A model generated the notes under the pieces. It had not been told where the DNA came from, did not search any database, and saw only the letters and a program-made list of their open reading frames with translations. From the NCBI GenBank assembly GCA_963575745.1, contig CAUYUJ010000675.1:1-64000 (forward strand): DNA of 64,000 nt, read 5' to 3'. Source of the stretch: Prorocentrum cordatum (Eukaryota; Sar; Dinophyceae; Prorocentrales; Prorocentraceae). Every line of letters starts with the position of its first letter. Position 1 is the first letter of the stretch. Made by a program: the position numbers and the translations under genes. This document shows positions 33,502 through 43,602 of the stretch, one piece after another.

Positions 33502-35230
33502 GTGCGTTCTGTGGTCGCTTGGAAAGAGGGCGGGGGTGAAACCGGACCCCCCCTTCTCCCTGGATGGAAGGGGGGGGGAAGGGGTTCGAACCCCCTCCCC
33601 CTTCCTTCCTCCCCTGCTTCCCGTGCTTCCCCTCCTCTCCTCGGGCCGGCGCTTGCGTCGGCGGCGGCTGGCGGAAGCGGCGGGGACGACGATTTCCTTT
33701 TCTGGGCCAGCGCCTGCGCCTGCGGCGGCGGGCGGCGGCGGCGGGGAGCGTCGACGAGGACGACGGTGGTGGTGGTGGTGGTGGGTTGTGGTGGTGGTCG
33801 TAGTGGCGGCGGCGGTGGTTGTGGTGGTGGTGGAATTGTGGTTTGTTGTGGTGGTGGTGGTGGTTGTGGTGGTGGGTGGTGGTGGTAGTGGTGGTTTGGT
33901 GGTGGTGTGGTGGTGGTTTGTGGTGGTGGTGGTGGGTTGTGGTGGCGGCGGTGGTTTGGTGGCGGTGTGGTGGTGGTTTGTGGTGGTGGTGGTGGGTTGT
34001 GGTGGTGGCGGTGGTTTGTGGAGGTGGTGCTGGTGGTGGTGGTGGTGTCGGAGGCGATGGTGGTGTGGTTGTTTGTGGCGGTGGCGGTGGGTCGGGCTGC
34101 TAATAGTGGTGGTTGTTGCGGTGGTGGTGGTGGTGGTGGTGGTGGTGTGGTAGGTTGTGGTGGTGGTAGTGGTGGTGGGTTTTGTGGTGGTGGTGGTGGT
34201 GGTGGTGGTGGTGAGTTGTGGTGGTGATGGTTGTGGTGGTGTGGTAGTGGTGTGGCGGTGGTTTGCGGCGGTGGCGGTGGGTTGTGGTGGTGGCAGTGGT
34301 TTGTGGACGTGGTGCTGGTGTGGTGGTGGTGGTGGCGGTGGTGGTGGTGGTGTGGTGGTTTGTGGTGGTGGCGGTTGGTTGTGCTGCTAGTACTGGTGGT
34401 GGTTGTGGCGGTGGTGGTGGTGGTGTGGTGGATTGTGGTGGTGGTGGTGGTAGTGGTGGTGGGTTTTTGTGGTAGTGGTGGTGGTGATGGTGAATTGTGG
34501 TGGTGGTTGTGGTGGTGGTGGCTGTGGTGGTGGTAGTGGTGGTGGTTGTATGGTGGGTTGATTTGGGCGCCCGAGTTATCCGGGGTAACTCGGGTCCGGG
34601 GTAACTCGGGTTCGGGTTCCCGAAAAAGCGAACCCGAGTGATCCCTGACCCGAGTTACCCCTGATGATTCGGGGCTCTGGGCGCCCGAGTTATCCGGGGT
34701 AACTCGGGTCCGGGATAACTCGGGTCCGGAATCCCGAAAAACGAACCCGAGTTAGGCACTGACACGAGTACCTGATGATTCGGGGCTCTGATGATGGTGG
34801 TGGTGGTGGAGGTGGAAGCGGATGGTAGGTAGTGGGGGCGGTGGTGGTGGTGATCGTCGCTAGCGTCTTCCGCCGTAGCCGGCGCCAGCGCCTGGCGCGA
34901 CCGGCCGCCGCCAGCCGCTGGCGCCGGCGCCAGGGGGGGGGTTGAAACCCCCCCCCCCCCTTGGGGCTGCCTCTGGTCATCGTCGCTGCGTCCCCGCGGT
35001 CGGCGCTGCTGGCGGCCGCCAGCGTTGGCACCGGCGCCGCGGGGGGGGGGGTGAACCCCACCCCCGCCCTGGGAGAGGAGGGGAGGGGGGGGGTTCGGGA
35101 AGGGGGGGGTTAGGGGGGAGGGGAGCCCCCCTGGTTTTGATAGACGGCGCCGAGTGTTGGGGGGGGCCCCACCCCCCGGTTCGAAACGCGCCGCCGAATG
35201 TTCCCAAAGCAAGCGCCTGTGAAACGCATT
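33502..35230. mobile_element. GTG-cored foldback element, copy 1
   Basis: It starts GTGCGTTCTGTGGTCGCTTG and its far end read inward is AATGCGTTTCACAGGCGCTT, giving imperfect terminal inverted repeats. GC-rich arms with inverted similarity (TCGGCGGCGGCTGGCGG-type) flank a 750-bp (GTG)n core at 33765-34555. The same arms and ends occur at 49578-50976. No coding capacity beyond triplet frames. Confidence 0.7.
34568..34795. repeat. Two-copy tandem repeat of CCCGAGTTA / GGGTAACTCGGG
   Basis: A unit of about 113 bp occurs twice (34568-34680 and 34681-34795). Each has several GGGTAACTCGGG and CCGAGTTA half-sites in opposite orientations and so can fold. It sits inside the GTG foldback element and is absent from its second copy. 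Confidence 0.85.
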
Positions 35231-35233
35231 CTC

Positions 35234-36664
35234 TCAAAGACCAAGAGCGTACGCGATGCCGGCGCGATGCGTCTGGGTCGCTGGCACCATTACAATGGCG
35301 ACTTTAAAATCAAAATCTGATTCGTCCGCGCAGAAGTCCTGAATGCGCTGCTGAACAGGGATCCCGTTCGCAATCAAAGAGGGCGCGAGCATTCGTAGAC
35401 GCGTCCAGTGGCAAACGCAAGCATGTAGCCGTGCCCCGCGGCCGCCGTGAAGAATGCGCCGCGAACATTGGGAGGAATCTGGTTGCGCGCGGCGCCGCGC
35501 GAGACCCCCTTCGTATTCGCGCTTTCAGAAATCAGGGTGCGTTCGCAAAATATGAGGCTGTCGCGAACGAGACCAATGAGTTCGTCAAGTGCATCAACAG
35601 CGGGATCGGAATACTCTCGACTTTGCTCCGCTGCGCCGTCACCAAATGCACACTGCATTCTGAGATCGACACTCGGTCTTCCCGATCATCGTGGCGTACG
35701 ACTTCGGCGTCGTGGGTTTCCGAGGATGTCGACGACAGCGCCTCGGGGCCTCAGCCTTCCCTTGAAACGACATGAGGTTCCGAATTGTTTTTGCAATGTC
35801 GTTTACTTGTTGCACGATTTCGGCGTTGCGGGTTTCCGAGGACGTCGACGACAGCGCCTCAGAGCCCCCACCTTCCCCTGGAACGACATGCGAAATGCCG
35901 AATCGTCTGTTACCATACTGCTTGCTTGTTGCACGACTTCGGCGTCGTGGATTTTCGATGATGTCGTCGACAGCAGTTCGGGGCCTCCACCTTTCCTTGA
36001 CATGACATGGGGTGCCGAATCGCGCATTACCATATTGTTGGCTTGTTGCACTAATTCTTTTTGTGGGTTTCCGAGGACGTCGGAGACAGCGCCTCGGTGC
36101 CTCCGCCTTCCCGTGCACATGTAGTCGTTCCCGATGGCTCTGGGCATTCAGTTGCGCGCGTCTCTCTGTCAAGAGAACTGTCAGCTGTGTCATCGACCCG
36201 CGGGGTATACACTGGTGGAGGCGGTGGAAGCCCAGTAGAGATGGGTAGCCGCAGTGGTTGAGGAAGCTGCAAGAACCAGATGCGGGCACGTGGGGCACCA
36301 ATTCTGGCGCGCACTTCTTGAGACATGAGTAATGCTCAATTGTGTTGGCACAAGTGTCACGCCGATCCTTATCGCCACGGTTCGCCTTGAGAACAACAAT
36401 ACCACTGGAAAGTAGGCTCACGTCTTTGACGGCAACATGTGTGCGACGAGTACGAGCTGCAAACCCAAGTCGATTGAATGCTTTTCTCATTTCGTTGCTA
36501 TTAGCACTCGTGCATGTTTGAGTATCGGAGATGCCAGGAGGAAAATCAATGCCATGGGAAACAAGACAGACAAACATTGCCATCGCCGGGCCTCGGCAAA
36601 GTTGGTTCGATCTCGATAGCGCGAGCGCCAACCTGGGGGGGGGGCACCACGCTGTCACTGACAC
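35234..36664 (-). CDS. Hypothetical - strand coding region with 117-bp in-frame repeat
   Basis: Open - strand frames run from 36664 to 35639, 36147 to 35803, 35658 to 35374 and about 35420 to 35234 (stop complement at 35234-35236). The middle is a four-copy tandem repeat of about 117 bp (39 codons), encoding variants of SSETxxAExVQQAxxMV. The downstream part is the most protein-like: DALDELIGLVRDSLIF, then LIANGIPVQQRIQDFCADES in a neighbouring frame. The frame changes mean introns or decay. No known domain and no clear start were found. It could equally be a pseudogene. Confidence 0.4.
35695..36128. repeat. 117-bp tandem repeat, four copies
   Basis: Starts near 35701, 35817, 35936 and 36053 (periods 116, 119, 117). 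Conserved words include GGGTTTCCGAGGA and GACAGCGCCTCGG. Confidence 0.9.
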
Positions 36665-36690
36665 GCCGAAAAAGGCATGGCGGTCAGTGG

Positions 36691-37197
36691 CTCCTCCTCC
36701 TCCTCCTCCTCGTCGTCGTCGTCGTCCTCCTCCTCCTCCTCCTCCCCTCCTGCCCTCTCTCCCTCCCCCCCTCCCTCCCCTCCCACCTTTCTCCCTCTCT
36801 CCCTCTCCCTCTCTCCATCTCTCTCTCTCTCACTCTCTCTCTCTCTCCATTCCTCCCGCCCTGCTTCCCTCCCCCCCTCCCTCCCTCCCGCCTTCCCTCC
36901 CTTCCTGTCATGCTCCTCCTTCTCTTTTTCCTTTTTCTCCTCCTCCTCCTGCTCCTGCCTGCTCCTGCTCCTGCCTCCTCTCTCCTCTCTCCTCTCTCCT
37001 CTCTCCTCTCTCCTCCCTCCTGCTCTCCTCGCTCTTCCTCCCCTCATCATTCCTCCGCCTCCTCTTCGCGCTCCTCCTACCTCATACTCACTCTTCCTCC
37101 TCCCTCCTCCTCCTCCTCTCTTCCTCCCCTCCTCCTCCTCCTCCTCCTCCTCCCTCTGCTCCCTCTGCTGCTGCTGCTGCTGCTCCTCCTCCTCTTG
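36691..37197. repeat. CCT/CTCT pyrimidine array
   Basis: About 500 bp of CCT, CCCT and CTCT repeats, including CTCTCTCT at 36817-36846 and a CTG run at 37165-37182. Confidence 0.95.
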
Positions 37198-37726
37198 TGT
37201 TTTCTTGTCGCGGCGAACACCAAGCAACATGTTTCAACAATGTTGCGCATGTCTGCCTACTTGTCCTCAAGTGCGTGCGTTGTTCCGTGATGCCGTGGCA
37301 CCCCTCCTGCTGGGACATGGGCCCTTCCACGGGGCAGCGCCCTGGCACGGCTGCCTGGGGATGCGCCTTCCCCAGCCTAGCACGCTGGAGAGACTGGGAC
37401 CTCTGTAGTCCGTGAGCTTCTCTGTTCCAGCCGATCCGTTCCCAGACGAGGCGCTGGCCTCCAGGACCAAGCCTGGCCGCAATGCCAGCGGTCCTGCATA
37501 CCCTCCGTATGTGTGTTGCCCATTGTTGAGGAGCTTGCCATCGTGAGGTGAACAGGGGTGACTGCCACTAGGCACGCGGAGTTCACATGCCTACCACCAG
37601 TCTAAGGTGCCTCATATGGTACAATCCGCGCACCGTCATCAGCGAAAGGTGGACTTCCCCACTTCCACCGCCACCGACAATCAAAGGGTGATGCCTACCC
37701 TTGCGGATATCGGCGCAACGCTACAA
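37198..37726. other. Unassigned unique sequence
   Basis: Open short frames on both strands, with no recognisable domain. Confidence 0.35.
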
Positions 37727-37790
37727 TCCTCCTCCTCCTCCTCCTCCTCATCTTCCTCCTCATCATCTTCCTCCTCATCATCAACCTCCT
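37727..37790. repeat. TCC/TCA trinucleotide array
   Basis: (TCC)n with ATC variants, then long G runs and a GGGCCCCCGAGGGGGGCCC palindrome-like stretch (37868-37915). Confidence 0.9.
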
Positions 37791-38022
37791 CCCCCCCGGG
37801 GGGGGGGGAGGGGGGGCGATACGCGGGAGCGGGGAGGGAGGAGCGCGCACCTCTCGTGCTCCTTCTCGGGCCCCCGAGGGGGGCCCTCGCGGGCCCCTTC
37901 TAGGGGGGCCCTCGCCCCCCCCCCCAATTATCGCACCCCCGTTCCTCGACAGGGCTGGCACGACAGGGTGTCACAGCACTGTCTGCGTCCACGCGCCTGC
38001 GGCGTATGACTGACTCGTCGTA

Positions 38023-38046
38023 GTAGTAGTAGGAGTAGTAGTAGTA

Positions 38047-38131
<85 letters not shown>

Positions 38132-38231
38132 NNNNNNNNNNNNNNNNNNNNNNNNNNNNNNNNNNNNNNNNNNNNNNNNNNNNNNNNNNNNNNNNNNNNN
38201 NNNNNNNNNNNNNNNNNNNNNNNNNNNNNNN
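38023..38231. other. GTC array ending in a 100-N assembly gap
   Basis: (GTA)n then pure (GTC)n to 38131, followed by exactly 100 Ns (38132-38231), the usual placeholder for a gap of unknown size. The real array is probably longer. Confidence 0.97.
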
Positions 38232-38400
38232 TCCCCAGAGGTCCAGACCGCTCCTCGGGGACCGCCTCGTCTTCCCGGGCCGTTCTTCGACGGCCCCGAG
38301 GCCCGGCGAGGGCCCACCGCGGCCAACCATCACGAAGCGCGCCCCGCCGTGGTCTCTCACGACGCGGGCGTGCGTGGGCCTCCCTCCTGCAGCTGGGGAA

Positions 38401-38550
38401 AACACACAGGCACAATTCATCGTCGATTCCCCAGAACATATGGAAGATACGGGAAGTGGAGGGGAAGGCGAAAATCGAACGAGTATGGAAAAATAGGGGG
38501 AATCTTGGGATGTGTGTGGGTGTGTGTACTTCTTTCTGTGTCCCTGGGCC
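38401..38550 (+). mobile_element. SINE-like dispersed repeat, copy 2
   Basis: Starts ACACACAGGCACAATTCATC, continues with TATGGAAGATACGGGAAGTG and ends near TGTCCCTGGG. It lies about 80 bp upstream of the first ankyrin exon. Flanking target duplications are not obvious. Confidence 0.8.
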
Positions 38551-38629
38551 CTCTCCTTCCGTCCTCCGCTCCGCCTCGAGGAGCGGGGGGGTGCGGGGCC
38601 CGACGGGGCCCTCCGCCCAACGCCGGCAG

Positions 38630-38716
38630 GTGGCCTACCTGCTGGAGGCCGGGTGCGACCCCGCCCGGCGCGACGACCGCGAGCGGACCCCGCTGCACCA
38701 CGCCGCCAGGCTGCAG
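38630..38716 (+). CDS. Ankyrin-repeat protein, exon A (first seen)
   Basis: Encodes VAYLLEAGCDPARRD and then RERTPLHHAARLQ, a clear ankyrin signature (LL-x-x-G, TPLH-x-AA). The 5' limit is uncertain: the frame is open upstream, and an AG lies just before GTGGCC at 38630. It ends in phase 0 at CTGCAG|GATCGC, a GA donor. The join to exon B (start 40897) gives exactly the 22-residue TPLH-to-LLERG spacing expected of an ankyrin unit. Upstream exons were not found and may lie across the assembly gap. Confidence 0.75.
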
Positions 38717-39065
38717 GATCGCCGCCGCCGATGGCTGCGACCGCCGCTTGGGCATGCTCGCGTCGTGACAGCCATCACCACGGGAGGTTCTCGTGCTTTC
38801 GGGCGGTTTCCTGGGTTCTCGGCGGTGTTCCAGGCTCGGGGTGCTCTCCAGTAGCGGCGCCTCGCCGAGGGAGTTCTGGGGGTGCTCGAATCGTCCCGGA
38901 GGGGCCACCGGAGAGCCGAGGTAAGGCCCGAGAGCCCTGACATGCTCGCGTCGTGACAAAAGATCGCGACGGGAGGTTTCGGCCTCGGCGAGGCGGTTAA
39001 GTTCTTATCATATGACGCGTGATAATCGTCACCCCGAAGAATAACCCCCCTCCCCCACGTCACCC

Positions 39066-39131
39066 GCCCGAGCGTTACTGTTACCTGGCCCCCCCCCCAG
39101 GCAACGACCGTTACCTGAAATAAAAAAAGCA
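39066..39131 (+). repeat. GTAAC palindromic element, copy 1
   Basis: GAGCGTTACTGTTACCTGG, a C run, then CCAGGCAACGACCGTTACC, then GAAATAAAAAAAGC. Two more copies lie at 60305 (-) and 60861 (+), each followed by the same A-rich tail. Confidence 0.8.
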
Positions 39132-39263
39132 ATCTAGTCGTCGGGTCCCATGGGATCGTCACAAAGCTGCCCAGGATGAAACACCATCCCTGGGGAAAGG
39201 GTCGGGGCTTCTGGGGACCCCGCAGTCAAAACATGAAGACGCCGCATCCTGGGAGCCGATATT

Positions 39264-39353
39264 CCAGGACCCCAGGGAGGCGGTGGACAGGGACATGTTC
39301 GGCCCTGCTGTGGCCCCAACGTGTTCGTATCCACCGCCTCCCTGGGGTCCTGG
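39264..39353. repeat. Hairpin with perfect 24-bp arms
   Basis: Left arm 39264-39287 begins CCAGGACCCCAGGGAGGCGG, and the right arm 39330-39353 is its exact complement. The 42-bp spacer contains CATGTTCGGCCCTG. Imperfect pairing extends about 8 bp outward. Confidence 0.9.
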
Positions 39354-39894
39354 GAGATCGGTTACCCAAATGGTGGATGTCTATACTATACGTTCCAGCC
39401 TCGCAGTTCGAGGTACGGGGGTCGAGGTTTTTGGGACGTGCCTGGCATTGAGCTGGCTCGTTTTGGGCCCTAGGTTCGTCAAACACCCATCTGGACTAAC
39501 AGTTCAGCCAGGATTGTCCCTGGGAGGATTCGAGGACCTGTTTGGAGCGGATTTCCTGGTCAGTCGTTCAATGTCGTTGCCGTCGTCGTCTTGGAGGTTT
39601 TTGGACGCTCCTGAAGTCGTTCCCGCGGGCGGACTATGCTCGGCAAACCGGCCAGGATGGACCCCGCGAATGATCCAGGTGGGCACGTTTTGAGCGTGCT
39701 CTGGTTCTCGAGCATAGAGGATCAACGCTTTCAATGAGTTTGGGCGTCCTCGACTTCTTCCGGCTCACGGAGTGCCCGCGGGGAGCCTCCCGAGGTCTCC
39801 ACGAGACCTCTGGGGGCCTCCAGAGACCCGAGTAGTCATTGTCGTCGTGGTCGCAGGTTGTCGCCGTCGCCGTCGTCGCCGTCGCCGCCGCCTG

Positions 39895-40200
39895 TCCTCT
39901 CCTCCTCCTCCTCCTCCTCCTCCTCCTCCGCCCCTCTTCCTCCTCCTCCCCCGCCTCCTCCTCCCCTACCTCCTCCTCCTCCTCCTCCTCCTCCCTCCTC
40001 CTCTCCCCCCCTCTCACGCACACTACCTCGCTTCTCCTTTTTATCCGTCCTCTCTCCTCACACCTCCTCCTCCCTCCTCCTCCTCCTCTCCTCCTCCTCC
40101 TCCTCCTCCTCCCTCCTCCCTCCTCCTCCCTCTCCTCCTCCTCCTCCTCCTCCTCCTCCTCCTCCTCCTCCTCCTTCCTCCTCCACCTCCCTTCCTCCTC

Positions 40201-40231
<31 letters not shown>

Positions 40232-40460
40232 TCTCACGCACACTCCCTCGCTTCTCCTTTCTCCCTCGTCCTCCTCCTCCTCCTCCTCCTCCTCCTCCTC
40301 CTGCTCCTGGGAGAAGAAGAGGAGGGTCGACGAGGAGAAGGAGGAGGAGGAAGAGGAGGAGGAGGAGGAAAAGGAGGAGGAGGAGGAGAAATGAGGAGCT
40401 GGGAGGGAAGAGCCAGTAGGATGCTGAGCTCCCAGGAGGAGGAGGAGAAGGAGGAGGAGG
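39895..40460. repeat. CCT array switching to GGA
   Basis: (CCT)n to 40305, then (GGA)n from 40316 on the same strand. A duplicated phrase CCCCCTCTCACGCACACT occurs at 40006 and 40226. Confidence 0.9.
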
Positions 40461-40614
40461 CGGATCGAGGGACGTCCGAGGTCCAAGATCTTTGGCGTCA
40501 CGTTTTTCTTATAATGGCGTGGGCTCCTAGACCTCTCGACGCCGTCCAGGGACCGGCTTTTATCACGCCCCCCCAAATAGTGTGGGCCTCTGAGGGCCAA
40601 GTAACGTAGAGGTC

Positions 40615-40840
40615 CTCCTCCTCCTCCTCCCGCCTCCTCCCCCTCCTCCTCCTCCTCCTCCTCCTTCTCCTCCTCCCTCCTCCTTCTCTCCTTCCTCCTC
40701 CTCCTCTCCCTCCTCTCCTCTCCTCCTCCTCCTCCTCCACCCTCCTCCTCTCCTCCTCCTCCTCGCTCCTCCCTCTCCTCCTCCTCCTCCTCCTCCTCCT
40801 CCTCCTCCTCCTCCTCCACCTCCTCCTCCTCCTCCTCCTC
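40615..40840. repeat. CCT trinucleotide array
   Basis: (CCT)n just upstream of ankyrin exon B. Confidence 0.95.
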
Positions 40841-40896
40841 TCGTGACCGCGGAGGTCACGGGGAGGAGGAGGCGACGAACGAACGGGCCTCGCCAG

Positions 40897-40930
40897 GACG
40901 CTGGCTGCGCGAGGGCGCTGCTGGAGCGAG
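40897..40930 (+). CDS. Ankyrin-repeat protein, exon B (34-bp micro-exon)
   Basis: Encodes DAGCARALLER plus one base of Gly, the second helix of an ankyrin unit. It is bounded by CCAG|GACG and GAG|GCTGCG. The sequence GCGAGGCTGCG at its 3' border (40926-40936) is repeated exactly at the start of exon C (42629-42639). Splicing as GC-AG keeps frame (phase 1) and builds LLERGCDINAED, a textbook ankyrin loop. The small size means standard gene finders would miss it. Confidence 0.7.
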
Positions 40931-41013
40931 GCTGCGTCAATGACGCCGCCGTCGCCCCCGACGCCATTGTGACGGACGTGGTCGTGGTCGATGCCGTCGT
41001 ATTCGGCGTCGTG

Positions 41014-41061
<48 letters not shown>

Positions 41062-41134
41062 CCCGCCGCCGCCGCCGCTGCCGCCGCCGCCGGCGTCGTC
41101 GTCGTCGCCGTAACATGTCGTAAAGTCGTCGTAA

Positions 41135-41176
<42 letters not shown>

Positions 41177-41340
41177 GACGTCGTCGTCGTCGTGACGTCG
41201 TCGTGACAGTACCGGTAATGTCGTCGGCGTCGTTGTCGTCGTCGTCGTCGGCGTCGTCGTGACACCGTCGTGACGTCGTCGTGGCGTCGTCGTGACAGTA
41301 TCGTCGTCGTCGTCGGCGTCGTCGTGACATCGTCGTGACG

Positions 41341-41371
<31 letters not shown>

Positions 41372-41651
41372 AGTCGTTGTCGTCGTTGTCGTCGTCGTGG
41401 CGTCGTCGTCGTCGTCGTGACGTCGTCGTGGTCGTCGTCGTCGTCGTCGTCAACGTCGTCGTAGTCGTTGTCGTGACGTCGTCGCCGTCGTCGTGACGTT
41501 GTATTCGTCGTCGTCGTCATCGTTGTCGTGACGTGGCGTCGTCGTCGTCGTCGTCGTGACGTCGTCGTCGTCGTCGTCGTCGTAACGTCGTCGTGACGTC
41601 GTCGTTGTCTTAGCCGTCGTCGTCGTCATCGTCGTCGTCGTCGTCGTCGTC

Positions 41652-41695
<44 letters not shown>

Positions 41696-41839
41696 TTTGT
41701 GCCGCCGTCGTCGACGTCGTCGTCGTCGCCGTGACGTCGTCGTCGTCGTGACTTTGTCGTCGTCGACGTCGTCGTAGCCATCGTCGTCGTCGTCGTGTCG
41801 TCGTCGTCGGCGTCGTCGGCGTCGTCGTCGTTGTCGTGA

Positions 41840-41871
<32 letters not shown>

Positions 41872-42086
41872 TCGCGTCGTCGTCGTTACGTCGTCGTCGT
41901 CATCGTGACGTCGTCGTCGTCGTCGTGACGTCGTCGTCGTCGTTGCCTTGACGTCGTCGTCGTTGTCGGCGTCGTCGTCGTGACGTCATCGTCGTCATCG
42001 TGACGTCGTCGTCGTCGTCGTCGTGACGTCTTTGTCGTCGTCGTGACGTCGTCGTCAAAGTCGGCGTAGTCGTCGTCGTCGTGACT

Positions 42087-42124
<38 letters not shown>

Positions 42125-42286
42125 GTGACGTCGTCGTCGTCGTCGGCGTTGTCGTCGTGACTTCGTCGTCGTCGGCGACGACGGCGTTGTCGTCCTCGTC
42201 GTGTTCGTCGTCGTCGGCGTCGTTGTCGTCGTCGTCGTCGTCGTCGTCGTGACGTCTTTGTCGTCGTCGTTGTGCCGTCGTCGTGG

Positions 42287-42317
<31 letters not shown>

Positions 42318-42633
42318 GATGCCGTCGTCGTCGTCGTCTTCGTGGCGTCGGCGTCGTCGTCGTAGTCGTCGTAGTCGTCGTCGTGACGTCGACGTCGTCG
42401 TCGTCGTCGTGACGTCGTCGCCGTCGTCGCTGTCGTCGTCGTCTTCGTCGTCGTCGGCGTCGTCGCTGTAATCGTCGTCGGCGTCGTCATCGTGACGTCG
42501 TCGTCGTCGTGACGTCGTCGTCGTCGTGACGTCGTCGTCGCTGTAATCGTCGTCGGCGTCGTCGTCGTGACTTCGTCGTCGTCGTCGTCGACGACGACGG
42601 CGTCGTCCTCGTCGTCGTCGTGGCGTCGGCGAG
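40931..42633 (+). repeat. Intron B-C (GC-AG): GTC trinucleotide array, 1,703 bp
   Basis: From about 40978 nearly the whole intron is (GTC)n with GTGAC interruptions. An 11-bp direct repeat, GCGAGGCTGCG, spans both borders. The long Thr/Arg/Asp frames on the other strand are artefacts. Confidence 0.85.
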
Positions 42634-42725
42634 GCTGCGACATCAACGCGGAGGACCGGGACGGCCGGACGCCCCTGGCGGTGGCGGCGGAGAAGGGCTG
42701 CCCCGGTACCTTGTCGCTGCTACTG
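42634..42725 (+). CDS. Ankyrin-repeat protein, exon C
   Basis: Encodes CDINAEDRDGRTPLAVAAE and KGCPGTLSLLL: a full ankyrin loop, helix pair and start of the next loop. It enters in phase 1 from exon B and ends in phase 0 at CTG|GAGACG (GA donor). Joining to exon D at CAG|GAGAGG gives LSLLLERGARVGD, which fits the LLLExGA consensus. Confidence 0.78.
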
Positions 42726-42889
42726 GAGACGGGGGGGGGCCCTCTCGGTCGTCTGCGCGTGAGAGCGACTGTTCTCAGGAGGGAGCTGTGCTCGAGGAAG
42801 GAGAAATGGCTTAAAGATAGTTTCGGAGTTCCTCGCGGATTTCTTGGAGGAGGAGGGGGAGGATCGAAAGAGAAGACAAACGGCATAAA

Positions 42890-43020
42890 CAGGACCGCTT
42901 GGGCTCCGTGCGGTTGCACGGCGCTTGGCCCCCCCCCCCCCCCGGCGGCGCCTGGCGCGCCAGGGAGGGGGCCCACCGCCGATCCAAGAAACCCGCGTGG
43001 ACCTCCGGAAGCTCGTGCTT
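42890..43020. mobile_element. Foldback MITE family F1, copy 5 (diverged)
   Basis: Carries GGCTCCGTGCGG at the left, the CCTGGCGCGCCAGGGAGGGG core, and GATCCAAGAAACCCGCGTGG / ACCTCCGGA at the right, as in 22623-22760. Confidence 0.65.
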
Positions 43021-43349
43021 CACCGAGCGCGTGCTGCTCCTCGCAGGGTGCCTAAGTACTCGCAACCGTCCGAGAACAGACGCAGCTGTTTGCCTCGGTG
43101 TGATGCATCGCAACCCCCCCCCCGCGGCGGATCCAGGCCACGCACGAGCAGTCACTCTGCGAGTCGTGGCACGCGCTTGTCTAACGCTTGTGCCGCTTCT
43201 TTTTTTATGCCTCGGTGCGCGTCGCCGGAGTGCGCTTCCCGGGCTCCGCGGGGCGCGCGGGGAGGCCGAGCCCGGGCACAGCAGGCCGCTGCCGTGTCGC
43301 CTCGCGTGCAGCGAGCGGCAAGCGCCGCGCACCACAGGCAACTCTCGCC

Positions 43350-43445
43350 CAGGGCTCAGTCGGGCATATCCCTCTACAGGAGGAGTATCAAAACATGTGG
43401 TAAAAAATACCGATGGGACCACCCTACGGTTGATAAGGAGGTTGG
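43350..43445. mobile_element. MITE family F2, partial copy 3
   Basis: AGTCGGGCATATCCCTCTAC followed by an A+T-rich body. The other end is not recognisable. Confidence 0.5.
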
Positions 43446-43534
43446 GGCGGGGAAAGGGAAGGCGTTCGATTTGCGATGTCCTTGAGTTCCTCGTTGATTT
43501 CTTTAACTGTCCTCGTCGCGCACATTTGCCCATC

Positions 43535-43602
43535 TATCTATCGACCTATATATATAGTTATATATATGTGTATATATAGATATACATATATATATATAAG
43601 AG
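43535..43602. repeat. AT-rich (TATA/CTATC) microsatellite
   Basis: (TATA)n with ATC variants in GC-rich surroundings. 43603-44244 and 44302-44870 are unassigned; a + strand frame at 44431-44739 ends in a protein-like FEFFFVPDSLREGEALVRVM but has no known family. Confidence 0.8.

Larger units (their letters stand above)
38717..40896 (+). other. Intron A-B (GA-AG), 2,180 bp
   Basis: Borders CAG|GATC and CCAG|GACG share CAGGA. It contains a GTAAC palindromic element, a 24-bp-arm hairpin, a duplicated 40-bp segment (38753 and 38940: CATGCTCGCGTCGTGACA) and CCT/GGA arrays at 39895-40460 and 40615-40840. Confidence 0.65.

Noticed and set aside
33583-33600. tRNA gene suggested by GGTTCGAACCCC near 33583, 49650 and 49688
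   Set aside because: Only a B-box-like word; no acceptor stem, anticodon arm or A box could be folded around it.
33765-34555. Val/Gly/Trp-rich protein from the GTG array
   Set aside because: Triplet array inside a foldback element, with no conserved residues between the two copies.
36691-37197. Pro/Ser/Leu-rich + strand proteins over the CT-rich tract
   Set aside because: Open in three frames because the tract lacks A; no unique coding.
38132-38231. Biological meaning of the uniform 100-base gap
   Set aside because: Exactly 100 Ns is a scaffolding convention, so nothing can be inferred from it except that the GTC array is unresolved.
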